Assembly (NCBI RefSeq): GCF_014836845.1
Contig: NZ_JACSQA010000024.1
Coordinates: 1 to 54,544, forward strand
DNA length: 54,544 nucleotides
Reading direction: 5' to 3'
Source of the DNA: Ureibacillus galli
GTDB lineage: Bacteria > Bacillota > Bacilli > Bacillales_A > Planococcaceae
Part shown: piece by piece, positions 25,975 through 37,518 of the stretch
Layout of the letters: each line of letters opens with the position of its first letter
Position numbering within the stretch: position 1 is the stretch's first letter
Translations under genes and position numbers: made by a program
The notes under the pieces: model-generated
Databases searched by the model: none
What the model saw: the letters and a program-made list of their open reading frames with translations, nothing else
What the model was told of the DNA's origin: nothing

Positions 25975-26249
25975 TAAAATCTATCCTTCCAAAATTTTTA
26001 TCACTTCACAATCCCCTCACAATTGCATTATTTTTCTCTAATACGTATATATTCTCTACAATATGAAAATATGACAAAAAAATAAAAAATATTTTTTAAT
26101 TTTTAAAACGGAAGAAAGATAATAGAAAACAGTTGGCGAAAAACGTTGAATGACGAAGGTTTAAGCGGATTTTTGAAAGTTTAAACAATGAAGTGATAGA
26201 TAAAATAGTAGGAATAAAAACTATAAAATTCTTTGAACGATCAAAAAAA
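25975..26249. other. AT-rich spacer upstream of tetR
   Basis: No gene is seen. It should hold the tetR promoter, but I cannot pick a clear one from the many AT-rich hexamers. Confidence 0.3.
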
Positions 26250-26278
26250 ATGCTGGCGTCTTTAAAAGACACCAGCAT
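26250..26278 (-). terminator. Terminator of the glycolytic operon after eno
   Basis: ATGCTGGCGTCTT (26250-26262) pairs with AAGACACCAGCAT (26266-26278), followed on the minus strand by TTTTTTTGATC. Confidence 0.92.
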
Positions 26279-26284
26279 GTTTCA

Positions 26285-27589
<1,305 letters not shown>

Positions 27590-27641
27590 TCACTTAATCA
27601 ATTTGATCTCGGCAAAAAACTTTGCCGGATAGTGTGACTGC

Positions 27642-29180
27642 TTACTGAACAAAGTCAAATAGTGGTTTACCTGTCATTTCTTGTGGCTGTTTGACACCTA
27701 ACAATTTTAACATAGTTGGAGCAAGGTCTGCTAAAATGCCTCCATCTCTAATAACAATGTTTTGTTTTGTGACAATAACCGGTACAGGATTTGTTGTATG
27801 GGCTGTCATCGGTTCTCCCTCTATCGTTACAACTTCATCGGAATTCCCGTGGTCAGCTGTAATAATTGCCGCACCACCTTTAGCTAGTATTGCGTCAACT
27901 ACTTTTCCTAAACATTCATCAACTGCTTCAATTGCTTTAATTGTCGGTTCAAGCATACCACTATGACCGACCATATCAGGGTTCGCAAAGTTTAAAATAA
28001 TGGCATCAAATTTATCTTCACGAATGGACTCTAATAATGCATCTGTTACTTCATATGCACTCATTTCTGGTTTTAAATCATATGTAGCAACCTTAGGGGA
28101 GGCGATTAAAATTCTTTCCTCTCCAGGGAATTTTTGTTCCCTTCCCCCACTCATAAAGAATGTAACATGGGGATATTTTTCAGTTTCTGCAATACGAAGT
28201 TGTGTTAAACCTTCTCTTGCAATGACTTCACCGACAGTATTGACTAAATCAACATTTTCAAACGCTACATCCGCTTTTACATCGTGACTATAGTGGGTAA
28301 AAGTAACGAATTTTAAATTTGTCGGATGCTTCTCAGATAACTTAAATCCGATAAATTGATCGTTCGTAAAGACGGTTGATAATTGAATCGCCCGGTCCGG
28401 TCTAAAATTGAAAAATACGACCGCATCATTTGTATCAACTGTCGCAACAGGTTTCCCTTCCTGAGTAATAACGAAAGGAATGACAAACTCGTCTACGACA
28501 TCACGGGAATAAGAAGATTCAACGCCGATTTTAGCCGATACAGCAGTTTGACCGATGCCATCTACTAATGCGTTATACGTTAATTGAACTCGTTCCCAAC
28601 GTTTGTCTCTATCCATTGCATAATATCGTCCATGAATGGAGGCAAATTTACCGACACCGATTTCATTCATTTGTTTTTCTGTTTCTTCGATATAACCTAT
28701 CGCTGTTGTTGGTCCTACATCGCGACCATCTAAGAAACCATGAACGTAAACTTCATCTAAACCATTTGCCTTAGCCAATTTTAATAAAGCAAATAAATGT
28801 TCATAGTGACTATGAACGCCACCATCTGAAAGAAGTCCCATTAAATGTAGTTTCGAATTATTCGCTTTTGCATGTTCGACAGCAGCTAAAAATTTTTCGT
28901 TTTTATAAAAGTCACCATCACGGATTGATTTATGAATTCTCGTTAAACTTTGATATACTACTCGACCCGCACCGATGTTTAAGTGACCCACTTCAGAATT
29001 TCCCATTTGACCGTCTGGTAAACCGACAGCTTCCCCACTAGCTGTTAATGTAGAGTGGGGAAATTGGGACCAGTATCGATCAAAATTCGGTTTTTTACTT
29101 TGAGCGACCGCATTTCCGAAGGTTTCCTCGCGAAATGCGAAACCGTCTAAAATAATTAATGCAACTGGTTGTTTAGGCAT
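27642..29180 (-). CDS. gpmI: Phosphoglycerate mutase, 2,3-bisphosphoglycerate-independent
   Basis: Manganese-dependent interconversion of 3- and 2-phosphoglycerate. The 512 residues have the alkaline-phosphatase fold: metal Asp in [11 protein letters not shown], the phosphoserine in [14 protein letters not shown] (Ser near 62), substrate site [15 protein letters not shown] and metal ligands in ADHGNSDEV. It overlaps the end of tpiA by eight bases. Spore formers use its pH sensitivity to hold a 3-phosphoglycerate reserve in the spore. Confidence 0.98.
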   Translation of the reverse strand: MPKQPVALIILDGFAFREETFGNAVAQSKKPNFDRYWSQFPHSTLTASGEAVGLPDGQMGNSEVGHLNIGAGRVVYQSLTRIHKSIRDGDFYKNEKFLAAVEHAKANNSKLHLMGLLSDGGVHSHYEHLFALLKLAKANGLDEVYVHGFLDGRDVGPTTAIGYIEETEKQMNEIGVGKFASIHGRYYAMDRDKRWERVQLTYNALVDGIGQTAVSAKIGVESSYSRDVVDEFVIPFVITQEGKPVATVDTNDAVVFFNFRPDRAIQLSTVFTNDQFIGFKLSEKHPTNLKFVTFTHYSHDVKADVAFENVDLVNTVGEVIAREGLTQLRIAETEKYPHVTFFMSGGREQKFPGEERILIASPKVATYDLKPEMSAYEVTDALLESIREDKFDAIILNFANPDMVGHSGMLEPTIKAIEAVDECLGKVVDAILAKGGAAIITADHGNSDEVVTIEGEPMTAHTTNPVPVIVTKQNIVIRDGGILADLAPTMLKLLGVKQPQEMTGKPLFDFVQ

Positions 29181-29934
29181 TTACTGCCGCCTCCAATAAT
29201 TTTAAATAAGAATCTACTTTTAAACTTGCTCCACCAACTAGAGCACCATCAATATGTTCTTTAGATAGTAATTCTTCAATGTTTTCCGGTTTTACACTGC
29301 CACCATATTGAATGCGAATGCTTTCCGCAGCTTCTTGGCCGTATAATCCTTCAACGACTTCCCGAATTTTACCACAAACATGATTTGCATCGTCTGATGT
29401 TGCCGTTTTACCTGTTCCGATAGCCCAAATTGGTTCATAGGCGATGACCATATGTTTTACTTCTTCAGGAGTAAAGCCTTCAAGGGCAGCGGTTACTTGT
29501 GTGGAAACTTTCGCTTCTGTTTGACCAGACTCTCGTTCTTCCAACGTTTCCCCGCAACAAATAATCGGCACAATCCCGTTTACTAATGCTGCACGAACTT
29601 TTTTATTAACCGCTTCATCCGTTTCGTTGAAATACTCGCGACGTTCAGAATGCCCTAAAATCACGTAGTCTACATTAATGGATGCTAGTTGGGAAGGACT
29701 AATTTCACCAGTAAAAGCACCTTCATTTTCAAAATGCATATTTTGGGCACCAATCGCTAAATCCGTTTCTGTTACTACATCAACTAACGTTGGTAAATAA
29801 AGAGCTGGGGCACAAATAACTGCATCCACTTTGTCTTCAGAAGGAACTTGTTCACGTACTACCTCTGCAAATTCCACTGCCTCATCAAAACTTTTATACA
29901 TTTTCCAGTTCCCTGCGATGATCGGTTTGCGCAT
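29173..29934 (-). CDS. tpiA: Triosephosphate isomerase
   Basis: Interconverts dihydroxyacetone phosphate and glyceraldehyde 3-phosphate. The 253-residue TIM barrel has Lys in AGNWKMYKS, catalytic His in ILGHSERRE, and catalytic Glu in [12 protein letters not shown]. The phosphate loops IQYGGSVKP and GALVGGASL are intact. It sits between pgk and gpmI, overlapping gpmI by eight bases. Confidence 0.98.
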   Translation of the reverse strand: MRKPIIAGNWKMYKSFDEAVEFAEVVREQVPSEDKVDAVICAPALYLPTLVDVVTETDLAIGAQNMHFENEGAFTGEISPSQLASINVDYVILGHSERREYFNETDEAVNKKVRAALVNGIVPIICCGETLEERESGQTEAKVSTQVTAALEGFTPEEVKHMVIAYEPIWAIGTGKTATSDDANHVCGKIREVVEGLYGQEAAESIRIQYGGSVKPENIEELLSKEHIDGALVGGASLKVDSYLKLLEAAVNA

Positions 29935-29995
29935 GAAAATGCCTCCTTAATTTTACGCTCTGGCGGCTAATCTCGTGTACCGCCTCGAGCTTTTC

Positions 29996-31180
29996 TTATT
30001 TATCGTTTAATGCTATGATTCCTGGAAGTTGTTTCCCTTCCATTAACTCAAGTGAAGCGCCGCCACCAGTTGAAATATGATTCATTTGATCAGCCACTTC
30101 GAATTTTTCAACTGCCGCTGCAGAGTCGCCACCACCAATAATTGTATAGCCTTCTGTTTCTGCCATTGCTTGTGCGACCGTTTTTGTACCATTTGCGAAT
30201 TTGTCCATTTCAAACACACCCATCGGACCATTCCAAATGATTAGCTTAGATTGTTTAATAATTTCGGCATATCGTTCTGCCGTTTTTGGACCAATATCAA
30301 GACCCATCCAGTCTTCTGGAATGTCCTCGATTGAAACAACTTTCGTTTCAGCATCTTTTGAAAATTCATTGGCTACAACAGTATCAATCGGCATATGAAG
30401 TTGGACACCTTTTTCCTTTGCCTTTTCAATGAATCCTTGTGCTAACTCAATTTTATCTTCTTCCAATAAGGATTTACCAATGGAATACCCTTGAGCTTTT
30501 GTAAATGTGAAGGAAAGACCTCCACCGATAATTAAATGGTCTACTTTATCTAATAGGTTTTCAATGACACCAATTTTATCTTTCACCTTTGCACCACCAA
30601 TAATCGCAGTGAACGGTCTTTCAGGATTCGATAAAGCTTTCCCTAATACATTCAATTCTTTTTCCATTAATAAGCCGGATACAGCAGGAATATATTTTGC
30701 AATTCCTTCTGTTGATGCATGGGCACGGTGAGCCGCTCCAAAGGCATCATTTACATAAATATCCGCTAATTTTGCGAAGGATTTTGATAATTCTTCATCA
30801 TTTTTTTCTTCGCCTTTATGGAAGCGAACGTTTTCTAATAAGACAATATCGCCTTCTTTTATGTTTCCAACCGTTGTTTCCACTTCTTCCCCAATGGACT
30901 CGTCTAATTTAATAACCGGTTGTCCAATAAGTTTCGATAAATGGTGTCCAACTGCTGTTAGGCGTAACTCTTCTTTCACTTCACCTTTTGGTCTGCCTAA
31001 ATGGGAAGCTAAAATAACTTTTGCTCCTGAATTTACTAATTGTTGGATCGTTGGGATTGCCGCGCGTATACGTGTATCATCTGTAATTTCACCATTTTCC
31101 ATTGGAACGTTGAAATCCACTCGTACAAATACTCGTTTTCCCTTTACTTCTACATCATTCATTGTCTTCTTTAAAAACAT
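29996..31180 (-). CDS. pgk: Phosphoglycerate kinase
   Basis: ATP-forming step from 1,3-bisphosphoglycerate. The 394 residues equal the usual bacterial length. N-domain substrate motifs [13 protein letters not shown] and ASHLGRPKG and the C-domain nucleotide motifs [11 protein letters not shown] and [12 protein letters not shown] are present. The ATG at 31180 follows GAAGGAGG; the frame is open six codons further but only to a TTG inside the ribosome site. A terminator-like hairpin separates it from gapA. Confidence 0.98.
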   Translation of the reverse strand: MFLKKTMNDVEVKGKRVFVRVDFNVPMENGEITDDTRIRAAIPTIQQLVNSGAKVILASHLGRPKGEVKEELRLTAVGHHLSKLIGQPVIKLDESIGEEVETTVGNIKEGDIVLLENVRFHKGEEKNDEELSKSFAKLADIYVNDAFGAAHRAHASTEGIAKYIPAVSGLLMEKELNVLGKALSNPERPFTAIIGGAKVKDKIGVIENLLDKVDHLIIGGGLSFTFTKAQGYSIGKSLLEEDKIELAQGFIEKAKEKGVQLHMPIDTVVANEFSKDAETKVVSIEDIPEDWMGLDIGPKTAERYAEIIKQSKLIIWNGPMGVFEMDKFANGTKTVAQAMAETEGYTIIGGGDSAAAVEKFEVADQMNHISTGGGASLELMEGKQLPGIIALNDK

Positions 31181-31291
31181 GGAAGAAGCCTCCTTCAAAT
31201 CAATCGAGAATCGATTCCCTATGGTATTTAAATCACTTATTTTTTTGAAAGTAAGATAAACGAATTCCCTTACTTTACTCGAACATTCGAA

Positions 31292-31326
31292 AAAAAAGCG
31301 ATGGGTAGTTTACTCCATCGCTTTTT
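31292..31326 (-). terminator. Terminator between gapA and pgk
   Basis: AAAAGCGATGG and CCATCGCTTTT form an 11-bp stem. The minus strand continues TTTTTTTTCG after it. It lies inside the glycolytic operon, so it should reduce read-through from gapA to pgk, or protect the gapA 3' end after processing. It implies a separate pgk promoter in 31200-31290. Confidence 0.85.
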
Positions 31327-31429
31327 ACCCCCCATTATTATAAATGGTAATAATTATAAAGGCTATACTTTTTATACATCACAAGCTAAATATGCCACAT
31401 ATTTTTAAAAAGTATGACACATTAACTAA

Positions 31430-32428
31430 TTATTGTTGCGTAATGTATTTAGATAAATCTAATAGTCGATTCGAATATCCAATTTCATTGTCGTACCATG
31501 CAAGTACTTTAATCATATTATTGTCTAATACCATCGTCGATAATCCATCCACTGTTGAAGAATGGCGGTTACCATTGTAATCGATTGAAACTAGAGGTAA
31601 TTCGTTATAATCAAGAATTCCTTTTAATTCACCACGAGCTGCTTCTTTTAATGCATTGTTCACATCTTCTGGTGTTACAGTTGTATTTAATTCTGCCACA
31701 AGGTCTACGCAAGATACGTTAGGTGTTGGTACACGCATTGAGAAACCATCTAACTTCCCTTTTAATTGCGGTAAAACTTTCGCCACCGCAACGGCAGCAC
31801 CAGTAGTTGTTGGAATCATTGATACAGCACCTGCACGGGCACGTCTTGGGTCACTATGTGGGAAGTCTAAAATACGTTGGTCATTTGTATAAGAGTGAAT
31901 CGTTGTCATTAATCCACGTTTAATACCGAATTTTTCATCCAATACTTTTGCAACAGGTGATAGACAGTTTGTTGTACAAGATGCATTGGAAATGACATTT
32001 TGACTTGAATCATATTCCGTATGGTTAACGCCCATTACATAAGTTGGCATGTCGCCTTTTGCAGGAGCTGATAAAATTGCTTTTTTCGCACCAGCTTGCA
32101 CGTGCAATGAAACTTCTTCCATTGAACGGAATCTTCCTGTAGATTCGATCACTACATCGATATCTAGCTCACCCCATGGTAAATTTGCAGGATCTTTCTC
32201 AGAAAGAACTTTTACTCTTTTTCCATCAACGATGAAAGCATCCTCTTCTGATTGGATTTCTCCATTGTAAATACCGTGAACTGAGTCAAATTTTAAAAGA
32301 TGAGCAAGTTGATGAGCATCTGATAAGTCATTTACAGCAACCACTTCAAATTCATTTGATTGAATCGCCTCACGAAAAACTAATCTACCAATACGTCCAA
32401 ACCCGTTAATTGCAATTCTAATTGCCAT
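31430..32428 (-). CDS. gapA: Glyceraldehyde-3-phosphate dehydrogenase (glycolytic, NAD-type)
   Basis: Oxidises glyceraldehyde 3-phosphate to 1,3-bisphosphoglycerate. The 332 residues include the NAD-binding INGFGRIGRLVFREA with Asp in VNDLSD, which favours NAD over NADP. The catalytic Cys is in SNASCTTNCLSP, and the C-terminal WYDNEIGYSNRL is intact. The ATG at 32428 follows TTGGAGGAA. It is directly after cggR, whose repression at the promoter controls it, and so is the catabolic GapA rather than GapB. Confidence 0.97.
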   Translation of the reverse strand: MAIRIAINGFGRIGRLVFREAIQSNEFEVVAVNDLSDAHQLAHLLKFDSVHGIYNGEIQSEEDAFIVDGKRVKVLSEKDPANLPWGELDIDVVIESTGRFRSMEEVSLHVQAGAKKAILSAPAKGDMPTYVMGVNHTEYDSSQNVISNASCTTNCLSPVAKVLDEKFGIKRGLMTTIHSYTNDQRILDFPHSDPRRARAGAVSMIPTTTGAAVAVAKVLPQLKGKLDGFSMRVPTPNVSCVDLVAELNTTVTPEDVNNALKEAARGELKGILDYNELPLVSIDYNGNRHSSTVDGLSTMVLDNNMIKVLAWYDNEIGYSNRLLDLSKYITQQ

Positions 32429-32524
32429 ATCAAATTCCTCCAAATAAAAAATATATTTATAAAATTTCTTAAGGCCTTTAAAAGTTTAGCCTAAATAAAA
32501 CTTATTTATCCGTTATTTACATTG

Positions 32525-33571
32525 TTATAAAGAAAGTTCATTCGTTGAACTTTGTAGAATTTCATTTGCAGCACCTTCATCCGTAATTAACGTCGTTTGC
32601 TTCGCTGCCATTTTAAAGTAGGCTTGAATTGCTTTCGCTTTCATCGAGCCACCTGCCACCGCGATTATATGTGGACTATTTTTCACTTGATTCAGTTGAA
32701 TGCCAATTGTGTTTATACGGTATATTACTTCGCCAAATTCATCAAAATAATAACCAAAGGCTTCGCCAATCGCATTTTTTTCATGCAATAGATGAAGTAT
32801 TTCTTCGCTAGAATGACGGCGATTTGCCATATCTTTTGCTGTACCAATTCCATGGATGACGATATCAATCTGTTCATACATATCCAGTACTTCTTTCACA
32901 ACGGGTTCTTCGCTCATTGTCGCATAGGCCGCTGCGCTTAAATTTTCTGGTAAATACAGCGTACGGAAGTCAGCACCACATTGAGAAGCAAATTGGGAAA
33001 CTAACGTATTCGCTTGTAAGTTCATTTCATTTCCAAAACTACCTCGTGCAGCGACAAAGGTTAACGTGTTGAGCGTTTTCGTCGGTGACAAAAACTTCGT
33101 TAGTGATGCGATTGTGCTACCACCCGTTATGGCAACCGCATTTTCTTTTTTAGCAATGTTCATTAAAAAGAGAGCTGCTTCATTTCCTAAATGTTGCTTA
33201 ATACTCTCGTCAACATCCACATCACCAGGAACAATGATTACTTTTTCGATCCCTAATAGTTGGGCAAGTTTTTTCTCTTTTGAGCTTAAACCAGAAAGGT
33301 CTTGGAAAACTTCTTTCAAATTTTCTAAAGCTACGAATCCCTTTTCGGTACAAATCATTCCTTTTGGAGACGTTTCAATTAAATTTTGATTCATCAACAA
33401 TGTTGTTTCATTGCGAACCGTTCGTTCTGAAACATTTAATGTATCTAATATCGTTCTCCTTCCGACTGGTCCCGATACGGCAATTACTTGAAGTATGCGA
33501 TACCTTAATGGAAAGATTGTTGAAAGTTCAGGCACAAGTTGCTGAACTAACTTATACGGATTATGTTTTAT
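32525..33571 (-). CDS. cggR: Central glycolytic genes regulator CggR (SorC family), probable AUA start
   Basis: Represses the gapA operon unless fructose-1,6-bisphosphate is present. An N-terminal winged helix (GRRTILDTLNVSERTVRNET) is followed by a SorC sugar-phosphate domain (VAITGGSTIASL, HGIGTAKDMANRR, AVAGGSMKAKAI). GGAGG at 33585-33581 lies nine bases before ATA at 33571, which aligns with the expected start (ATA-AAA-CAT). No ATG or TTG is suitably placed. An in-frame GTG at 33607 lacks a ribosome site and lies within the operator. Confidence 0.93.
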   Translation of the reverse strand: MKHNPYKLVQQLVPELSTIFPLRYRILQVIAVSGPVGRRTILDTLNVSERTVRNETTLLMNQNLIETSPKGMICTEKGFVALENLKEVFQDLSGLSSKEKKLAQLLGIEKVIIVPGDVDVDESIKQHLGNEAALFLMNIAKKENAVAITGGSTIASLTKFLSPTKTLNTLTFVAARGSFGNEMNLQANTLVSQFASQCGADFRTLYLPENLSAAAYATMSEEPVVKEVLDMYEQIDIVIHGIGTAKDMANRRHSSEEILHLLHEKNAIGEAFGYYFDEFGEVIYRINTIGIQLNQVKNSPHIIAVAGGSMKAKAIQAYFKMAAKQTTLITDEGAANEILQSSTNELSL

Positions 33572-33595
33572 GAAAACACACCTCCAGTTGGGTAG

Positions 33596-33627
33596 TTTTT
33601 GTCCCACTGAATATTTTTTGTCCCACT
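33596..33627 (-). promoter_or_regulatory. CggR operator (tandem GTGGGAC repeats)
   Basis: AGTGGGACAAAAA occurs at 33627-33615 and again at 33608-33596 on the minus strand, 19 bases apart. This matches the CggR site form of two direct GGGAC-type half-sites. It lies downstream of the promoter, as in Bacillus subtilis, where CggR blocks elongating polymerase. Confidence 0.8.
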
Positions 33628-33654
33628 TAGAATAAAAAAATATTCTACATAAAG

Positions 33655-33683
33655 AGTATACAATTTACTTTGAAAATCTACAA
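33655..33683 (-). promoter_or_regulatory. Sigma-A promoter of cggR-gapA
   Basis: On the minus strand TTGTAG (33683-33678) and TATACT (33660-33655) are 17 bases apart. The first operator half-site begins about 20 bases beyond the expected transcription start. Confidence 0.6.
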
Positions 33684-33718
33684 ATGATTTAATCCATTTT
33701 TTTGTAAAGCACTTCATT

Positions 33719-33952
33719 TTAACCATGAAGTGCTTCATAAAGGGTAACATAGTCAAGATTTCCATATTGAATAATTTCGTTATCCTTTTCCACGACCGGA
33801 ATCATTAACATATATTTTTCATGCAGTTGTTCATTTTCTTCTATATTAATGACTTCAAAATCAAAGTCTATATCTTCTTGAACTAGCTTTAACGTAATGA
33901 GACCTTCTTCACATAATAAACAATTTGGTCGGCTATAATAATTGATTTTCAT
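33719..33952 (-). CDS. Glutaredoxin-like thiol protein
   Basis: A 77-residue thioredoxin-fold protein of the glutaredoxin-like (DUF836) type. YYSRPNCLLCEEG carries the CxxC redox pair (CLLC) near residue 11, and MIPVVEKDNE carries the cis-proline. ATG 33952 follows GGAGGAAAAG. Its partner protein is unknown. It lies upstream of cggR, in the same direction but beyond the cggR promoter. Confidence 0.85.
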   Translation of the reverse strand: MKINYYSRPNCLLCEEGLITLKLVQEDIDFDFEVINIEENEQLHEKYMLMIPVVEKDNEIIQYGNLDYVTLYEALHG

Positions 33953-34077
33953 CTTCTTTTCCTCCACAAAATTTCAACTGACTATAGCATTACAAAAAAC
34001 CGTTGAATAATCAAATTGTAACTTACACAAACTAATGTCGTACGATTTGTACACTAAATTCTGGGAGGAAAAAATTT

Positions 34078-34698
34078 ATGGAAAATCAATTCATGAATGA
34101 ATCTCAAGCAATGCAAGGAAATATGCCACTTTCGATGAATCATGGTGCCCATGAAGTATTAGACGTTCATGAAGTTCTTAGTGCTTCCATTGGTGCAATG
34201 AACACTTTTATCTTCTTCCGTCCTCACGTACAAGACCAAGAACTTCTAAATATTTTGGATAGACAATATGCCTTCATGTTAGACGAGTATAATATTACGG
34301 CGGAATGTTTCAAAACTGGTCAAGATCCAAGCCACCCAACTCGTTCTTACAAAATGCAAATGGGTAACGATACAAAATACGGTTTAACACCAAGCCAACC
34401 GAAAAAACCGATGACTTCGGCAAACGAAATCAATGACGGGATTATTTCAGGCTTCCTGTTAAGCTGTCACAAAATGGGGGCAACTGGTAAAACTACTGCA
34501 GCCCTTGAATCAACAAACCCGGTAGTACGTCGCGTATTACAAGATTCTATCCAAAACTGTATCGAAATGGCATACGAATTATCTCTATACCAAAACAAAA
34601 ATGGTTACTACCAAGTTCCACAGCTTTCATCTCAAGATATGCAAGTTATGTTAAACATGTACGGGCAAGCAGATAAAGCAAAAGATATGCCGAACTAA
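34078..34698 (+). CDS. CotF-family spore coat protein
   Basis: A 206-residue protein with the Coat_F ferritin-like helical domain (HEVLDVHEVLSASIGAMNTF, RQYAFMLDEYNITAECF, LQDSIQNCIEMAYELSLYQN) and a Gln/Met/Pro-rich tail (YYQVPQLSSQDMQVMLNMYG). It is expected in the coat of mature spores, made late in the mother cell. GGGAGGAAAAAATT precedes the ATG. It is a single gene with its own terminator, convergent with the ABC transporter. Confidence 0.88.
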   Translation: MENQFMNESQAMQGNMPLSMNHGAHEVLDVHEVLSASIGAMNTFIFFRPHVQDQELLNILDRQYAFMLDEYNITAECFKTGQDPSHPTRSYKMQMGNDTKYGLTPSQPKKPMTSANEINDGIISGFLLSCHKMGATGKTTAALESTNPVVRRVLQDSIQNCIEMAYELSLYQNKNGYYQVPQLSSQDMQVMLNMYGQADKAKDMPN

Positions 34699-34704
34699 AA
34701 ATAA

Positions 34705-34740
34705 ACAAATCCATTTGATGACATCATCAAATGGATTTGT
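34705..34740. terminator. Bidirectional terminator
   Basis: A perfect 16-bp stem (ACAAATCCATTTGATG with its complement) around ACAT, with T-runs on both sides. It serves the coat gene and the convergent ABC-transporter operon. Confidence 0.92.
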
Positions 34741-34746
34741 TTTTAT

Positions 34747-35469
34747 TTATAATACTTTACCTAAAAATGCTTTTGTTCTTTCATTTTGAGGATGATGAAA
34801 TAATTGTTCTGGATTACCTTGTTCCACAATATATCCACCATCCATAAATACGACCCGATCTGCCACTTCACGGGCAAAGCCCATTTCATGGGTTACGACA
34901 ACCATCGTCATACCTTCAACAGCTAGTTGTTTCATCACATCTAATACTTCCTTTACCATTTCAGGGTCAAGAGCAGATGTTGGTTCATCAAACAACATGA
35001 CTTTTGGTTTCATCGCGAGAGCTCGTGCAATGGCGACCCGTTGCTGTTGCCCACCGGAAAGTTGTTCAGGATAATTGTACGCCTTTTCCTTTAACCCTAC
35101 TTTGTCTAATAACTCCAAGGCAAGGTTTTCCCCGTCTTTTTTCCCCATCTTCCGTATGAGCATCGGCGCCATCGTAATATTTTCAATGACAGTCATATGG
35201 GGAAATAAATTAAACTGTTGAAAAACCATTCCGACTTCTGTTCGAATTTCGTTTATATTCGTTTTCGGATCATTTACCATTACCCCGTTAATATAAATGG
35301 CTCCATCGGTAATTTCCTCTAATAAATTGATACATCGTAAAAAAGTACTTTTACCAGAACCCGATGGTCCAATGACACAAACTACTTCCTTTTCATGAAC
35401 TTCATAGTTAATTCCCTTTAATACTTCAAGTTTTCCGTATGTTTTGTGTAAATTGTCTACTTTTATCAT
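34747..35469 (-). CDS. Polar amino-acid ABC transporter, ATP-binding protein
   Basis: ATPase of a GlnQ/HisP-type importer. The 240 residues show Walker [11 protein letters not shown]-loop [13 protein letters not shown], signature [15 protein letters not shown], Walker [14 protein letters not shown] and switch His in [12 protein letters not shown]. The ATG overlaps the permease stop by four bases, indicating coupled translation. Substrate (Gln, Glu, His, cystine or Arg) cannot be fixed from the ATPase. Confidence 0.96.
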   Translation of the reverse strand: MIKVDNLHKTYGKLEVLKGINYEVHEKEVVCVIGPSGSGKSTFLRCINLLEEITDGAIYINGVMVNDPKTNINEIRTEVGMVFQQFNLFPHMTVIENITMAPMLIRKMGKKDGENLALELLDKVGLKEKAYNYPEQLSGGQQQRVAIARALAMKPKVMLFDEPTSALDPEMVKEVLDVMKQLAVEGMTMVVVTHEMGFAREVADRVVFMDGGYIVEQGNPEQLFHHPQNERTKAFLGKVL

Positions 35470-36173
35470 GTTGCAACCCGCTCCTCTCGTTTTTTCCGCG
35501 GATTGTAATGAATACTAAAGCGTTTTTCAACATATGCAATTAGTTTCGTTACTACATAAGTTAAAACTAAATACATGATCGCAGCGACTAAATATGGCTC
35601 CCAGAAACGTTGATAAGCACCCGCTACCACTTTTGCTGCGTATAAAATATCATTCGCTGCAATAACCGTTACAAGGGACGAGTCTTTTAACAACGCAATA
35701 AATTCATTCCCTAATGGTGGAATCATACGACGAAAGGCTTGGGGTAATACAATTTTCCGCATCGCTTGGCGTTCCGTTAATCCAAGGGAACGGGCTGCTT
35801 CCATTTGCCCTTTGTCGATTGATTCAATACCTGCACGGATAATTTCTGCATTATAGGCAGCACTATTTAAAATAAGCGCTATAATACCGGAAACTAAAAA
35901 ACCAAAGGATTGACCGAAAACCGCCGGTATAAATGCTAAATGAATGATTAAAATTTGAACTAACATTGGCGTTCCACGGAAAAGATCCACATAAAGTTTA
36001 CATGGCCAATAAATCCATCTTTTTTTAGACGTTTTACCTAAGCCTAATAATAACCCTAGTACGATACCACCTAAATAACCGCAAATCGTTAAAATGATTG
36101 TCACCCATAAACCATTTATATAAAACTCACGGTAGTCCCAGACAATATCCCACCTCATATCTAAGAAGTTCAT
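35466..36173 (-). CDS. Polar amino-acid ABC transporter, permease
   Basis: Membrane subunit of the HisMQ/GlnP type, 235 residues with five or so membrane segments. The EAA loop that docks the ATPase is [20 protein letters not shown]. It starts at ATG 36173 after GGAGGTGTTTCAG. A single permease gene suggests a homodimer in the complex. It lies 20 bases after the binding-protein gene. Confidence 0.95.
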   Translation of the reverse strand: MNFLDMRWDIVWDYREFYINGLWVTIILTICGYLGGIVLGLLLGLGKTSKKRWIYWPCKLYVDLFRGTPMLVQILIIHLAFIPAVFGQSFGFLVSGIIALILNSAAYNAEIIRAGIESIDKGQMEAARSLGLTERQAMRKIVLPQAFRRMIPPLGNEFIALLKDSSLVTVIAANDILYAAKVVAGAYQRFWEPYLVAAIMYLVLTYVVTKLIAYVEKRFSIHYNPRKKREERVAT

Positions 36174-36192
36174 CTGAAACACCTCCAACTAA

Positions 36193-36984
36193 TTAATCCA
36201 ATTGTTGATCCGTAATTTCTGCCAATTTACCACTGTCTTTAATTTTTTGAAGGCCTTCATTTAATTGATCAAGCACTTCCTTGTTTCCTTTTTTAACCAT
36301 TAATCCGTAATATTCTTTTTCAAAACTATCATCCTCAATCGCTTTTAACTTCGAATCTGGATTATTTTTAATATATTCAAGAATGACAGCATTATCTCCA
36401 ATGGCCGCATCTACTGTACCATTGATTACTTCTTGGATTGCGATTGGCGTTGTTTCATAAGGTAATATATTTGTACTTGTTTTCCCTTGTAAATCTTGGG
36501 CTGCATAATGTCCAGTCGTATTAATTTGTACACCGATTTTTTTATCTTTTAAATCCGCAAGTTTACTAATATCTGAATCTTCTTTTGTGACGATTAATTG
36601 GGTAGCTTCATAGTATGGTTCTGTGAAATCGTACGTTTCTTTACGCTCATCCGTTATAGTAATCGCTGAAATCCCTATATCAATTTCATCGTTTGTTATT
36701 TGTTGGAATAACGGTTCCCAACCGACGTTATTAATTTCTAATTCTATCCCGACTTCTTCTCCTATCGCTTTCACAACATCAATATCAATACCGACGATAT
36801 TCCCACTATTGTCAAAGGATTCAAAAGGTGCATAGGCAGCATCTGTACCAACTACTAATTTCGTTTTTTCCCCTTCAGAATTAGTAGAATTGGTTGATCC
36901 GCCCTCTTCTGCACCACATGCAGCTAAAATTAGAGAAGCTGCAGCAAAAGGCATTAATAGCTTAAATAATCTTTTCTTTAACAT
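36193..36984 (-). CDS. Polar amino-acid ABC transporter, substrate-binding lipoprotein
   Basis: A family 3 extracellular solute-binding protein of 263 residues. The signal peptide ends in lipobox ILAACG (Cys near 22), followed by a Ser/Asn linker. Domain motifs VVGTDAAYAPFESFDNSGNI, the ITDERKETYDFTEPYY signature and VDAAIGDNAVI are present. It is the first gene of the three-gene operon; GAGGGAGGAATACG precedes the ATG. The ligand is not deducible, as the pocket differs among Gln, Arg and cystine binders. Confidence 0.95.
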   Translation of the reverse strand: MLKKRLFKLLMPFAAASLILAACGAEEGGSTNSTNSEGEKTKLVVGTDAAYAPFESFDNSGNIVGIDIDVVKAIGEEVGIELEINNVGWEPLFQQITNDEIDIGISAITITDERKETYDFTEPYYEATQLIVTKEDSDISKLADLKDKKIGVQINTTGHYAAQDLQGKTSTNILPYETTPIAIQEVINGTVDAAIGDNAVILEYIKNNPDSKLKAIEDDSFEKEYYGLMVKKGNKEVLDQLNEGLQKIKDSGKLAEITDQQLD

Positions 36985-37243
36985 CGTATTCCTCCCTCAA
37001 AATAATTGATTTGTATTATTCTATAATCAGAAAATTGAAAATAAAATAAGATTGATATTCCCAATTATATAAATTTCAAAATTTTTATACAACATTTAAT
37101 TTTCAAAATTCTCTAATCACACGTCATTTTTCAGTTATTTTTCACTAGATATCACGATGGAAACGTCGAATGTATATGACTTAAGAGGGATTTCCTTTTC
37201 CTTACTGAAACCACTTTTTGTATGGCAAAAATAAGATCAAACA
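36985..37243. other. Promoter region of the amino-acid transporter
   Basis: No gene is seen. A -10-like TATAGAAT lies near 37018 on the minus strand. No riboswitch or T-box fold is evident to me. Confidence 0.3.
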
Positions 37244-37285
37244 AAAAATGACCCGACGTTCTAACTGAACTTACGGGTCATTTTT
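37244..37285. terminator. Terminator between tRNA-Arg and the ABC transporter
   Basis: AAAAATGACCCG (37244-37255) pairs with CGGGTCATTTTT (37274-37285). On the minus strand it would end the tRNA transcript before the transporter operon. Confidence 0.7.
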
Positions 37286-37372
37286 GTTTATGATTCAAAC
37301 CTCAAACTAAAATTATTCCATTTATACACGCTCATAAAATTTTATAAGAAAAAATTGGTAATGATAGTTTAA

Positions 37373-37442
37373 AGAGAATGAATTAAGGATAAAATGAATT
37401 GGTACAGTAATTACATTTTATCCCTTATGTTTCATTCCCTCT
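37373..37442. repeat. Imperfect 70-base palindrome
   Basis: AGAGAATGAATTAAGG and ATAAAATG on the left match, as an inverted repeat, CATTTTATCCCTTATG and TTTCATTCCCTCT on the right, with small gaps and a 17-base centre. The transcript would fold into a long hairpin. It lies between tRNA-Arg and its apparent terminator. No function assigned. Confidence 0.5.
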
Positions 37443-37518
37443 GAATTTTAATAGGCTGCTAAACTAGAAAAATTCAGGAAGGTATTACGTATTATATTTT
37501 ATAGTTAAAACAGTAAAA

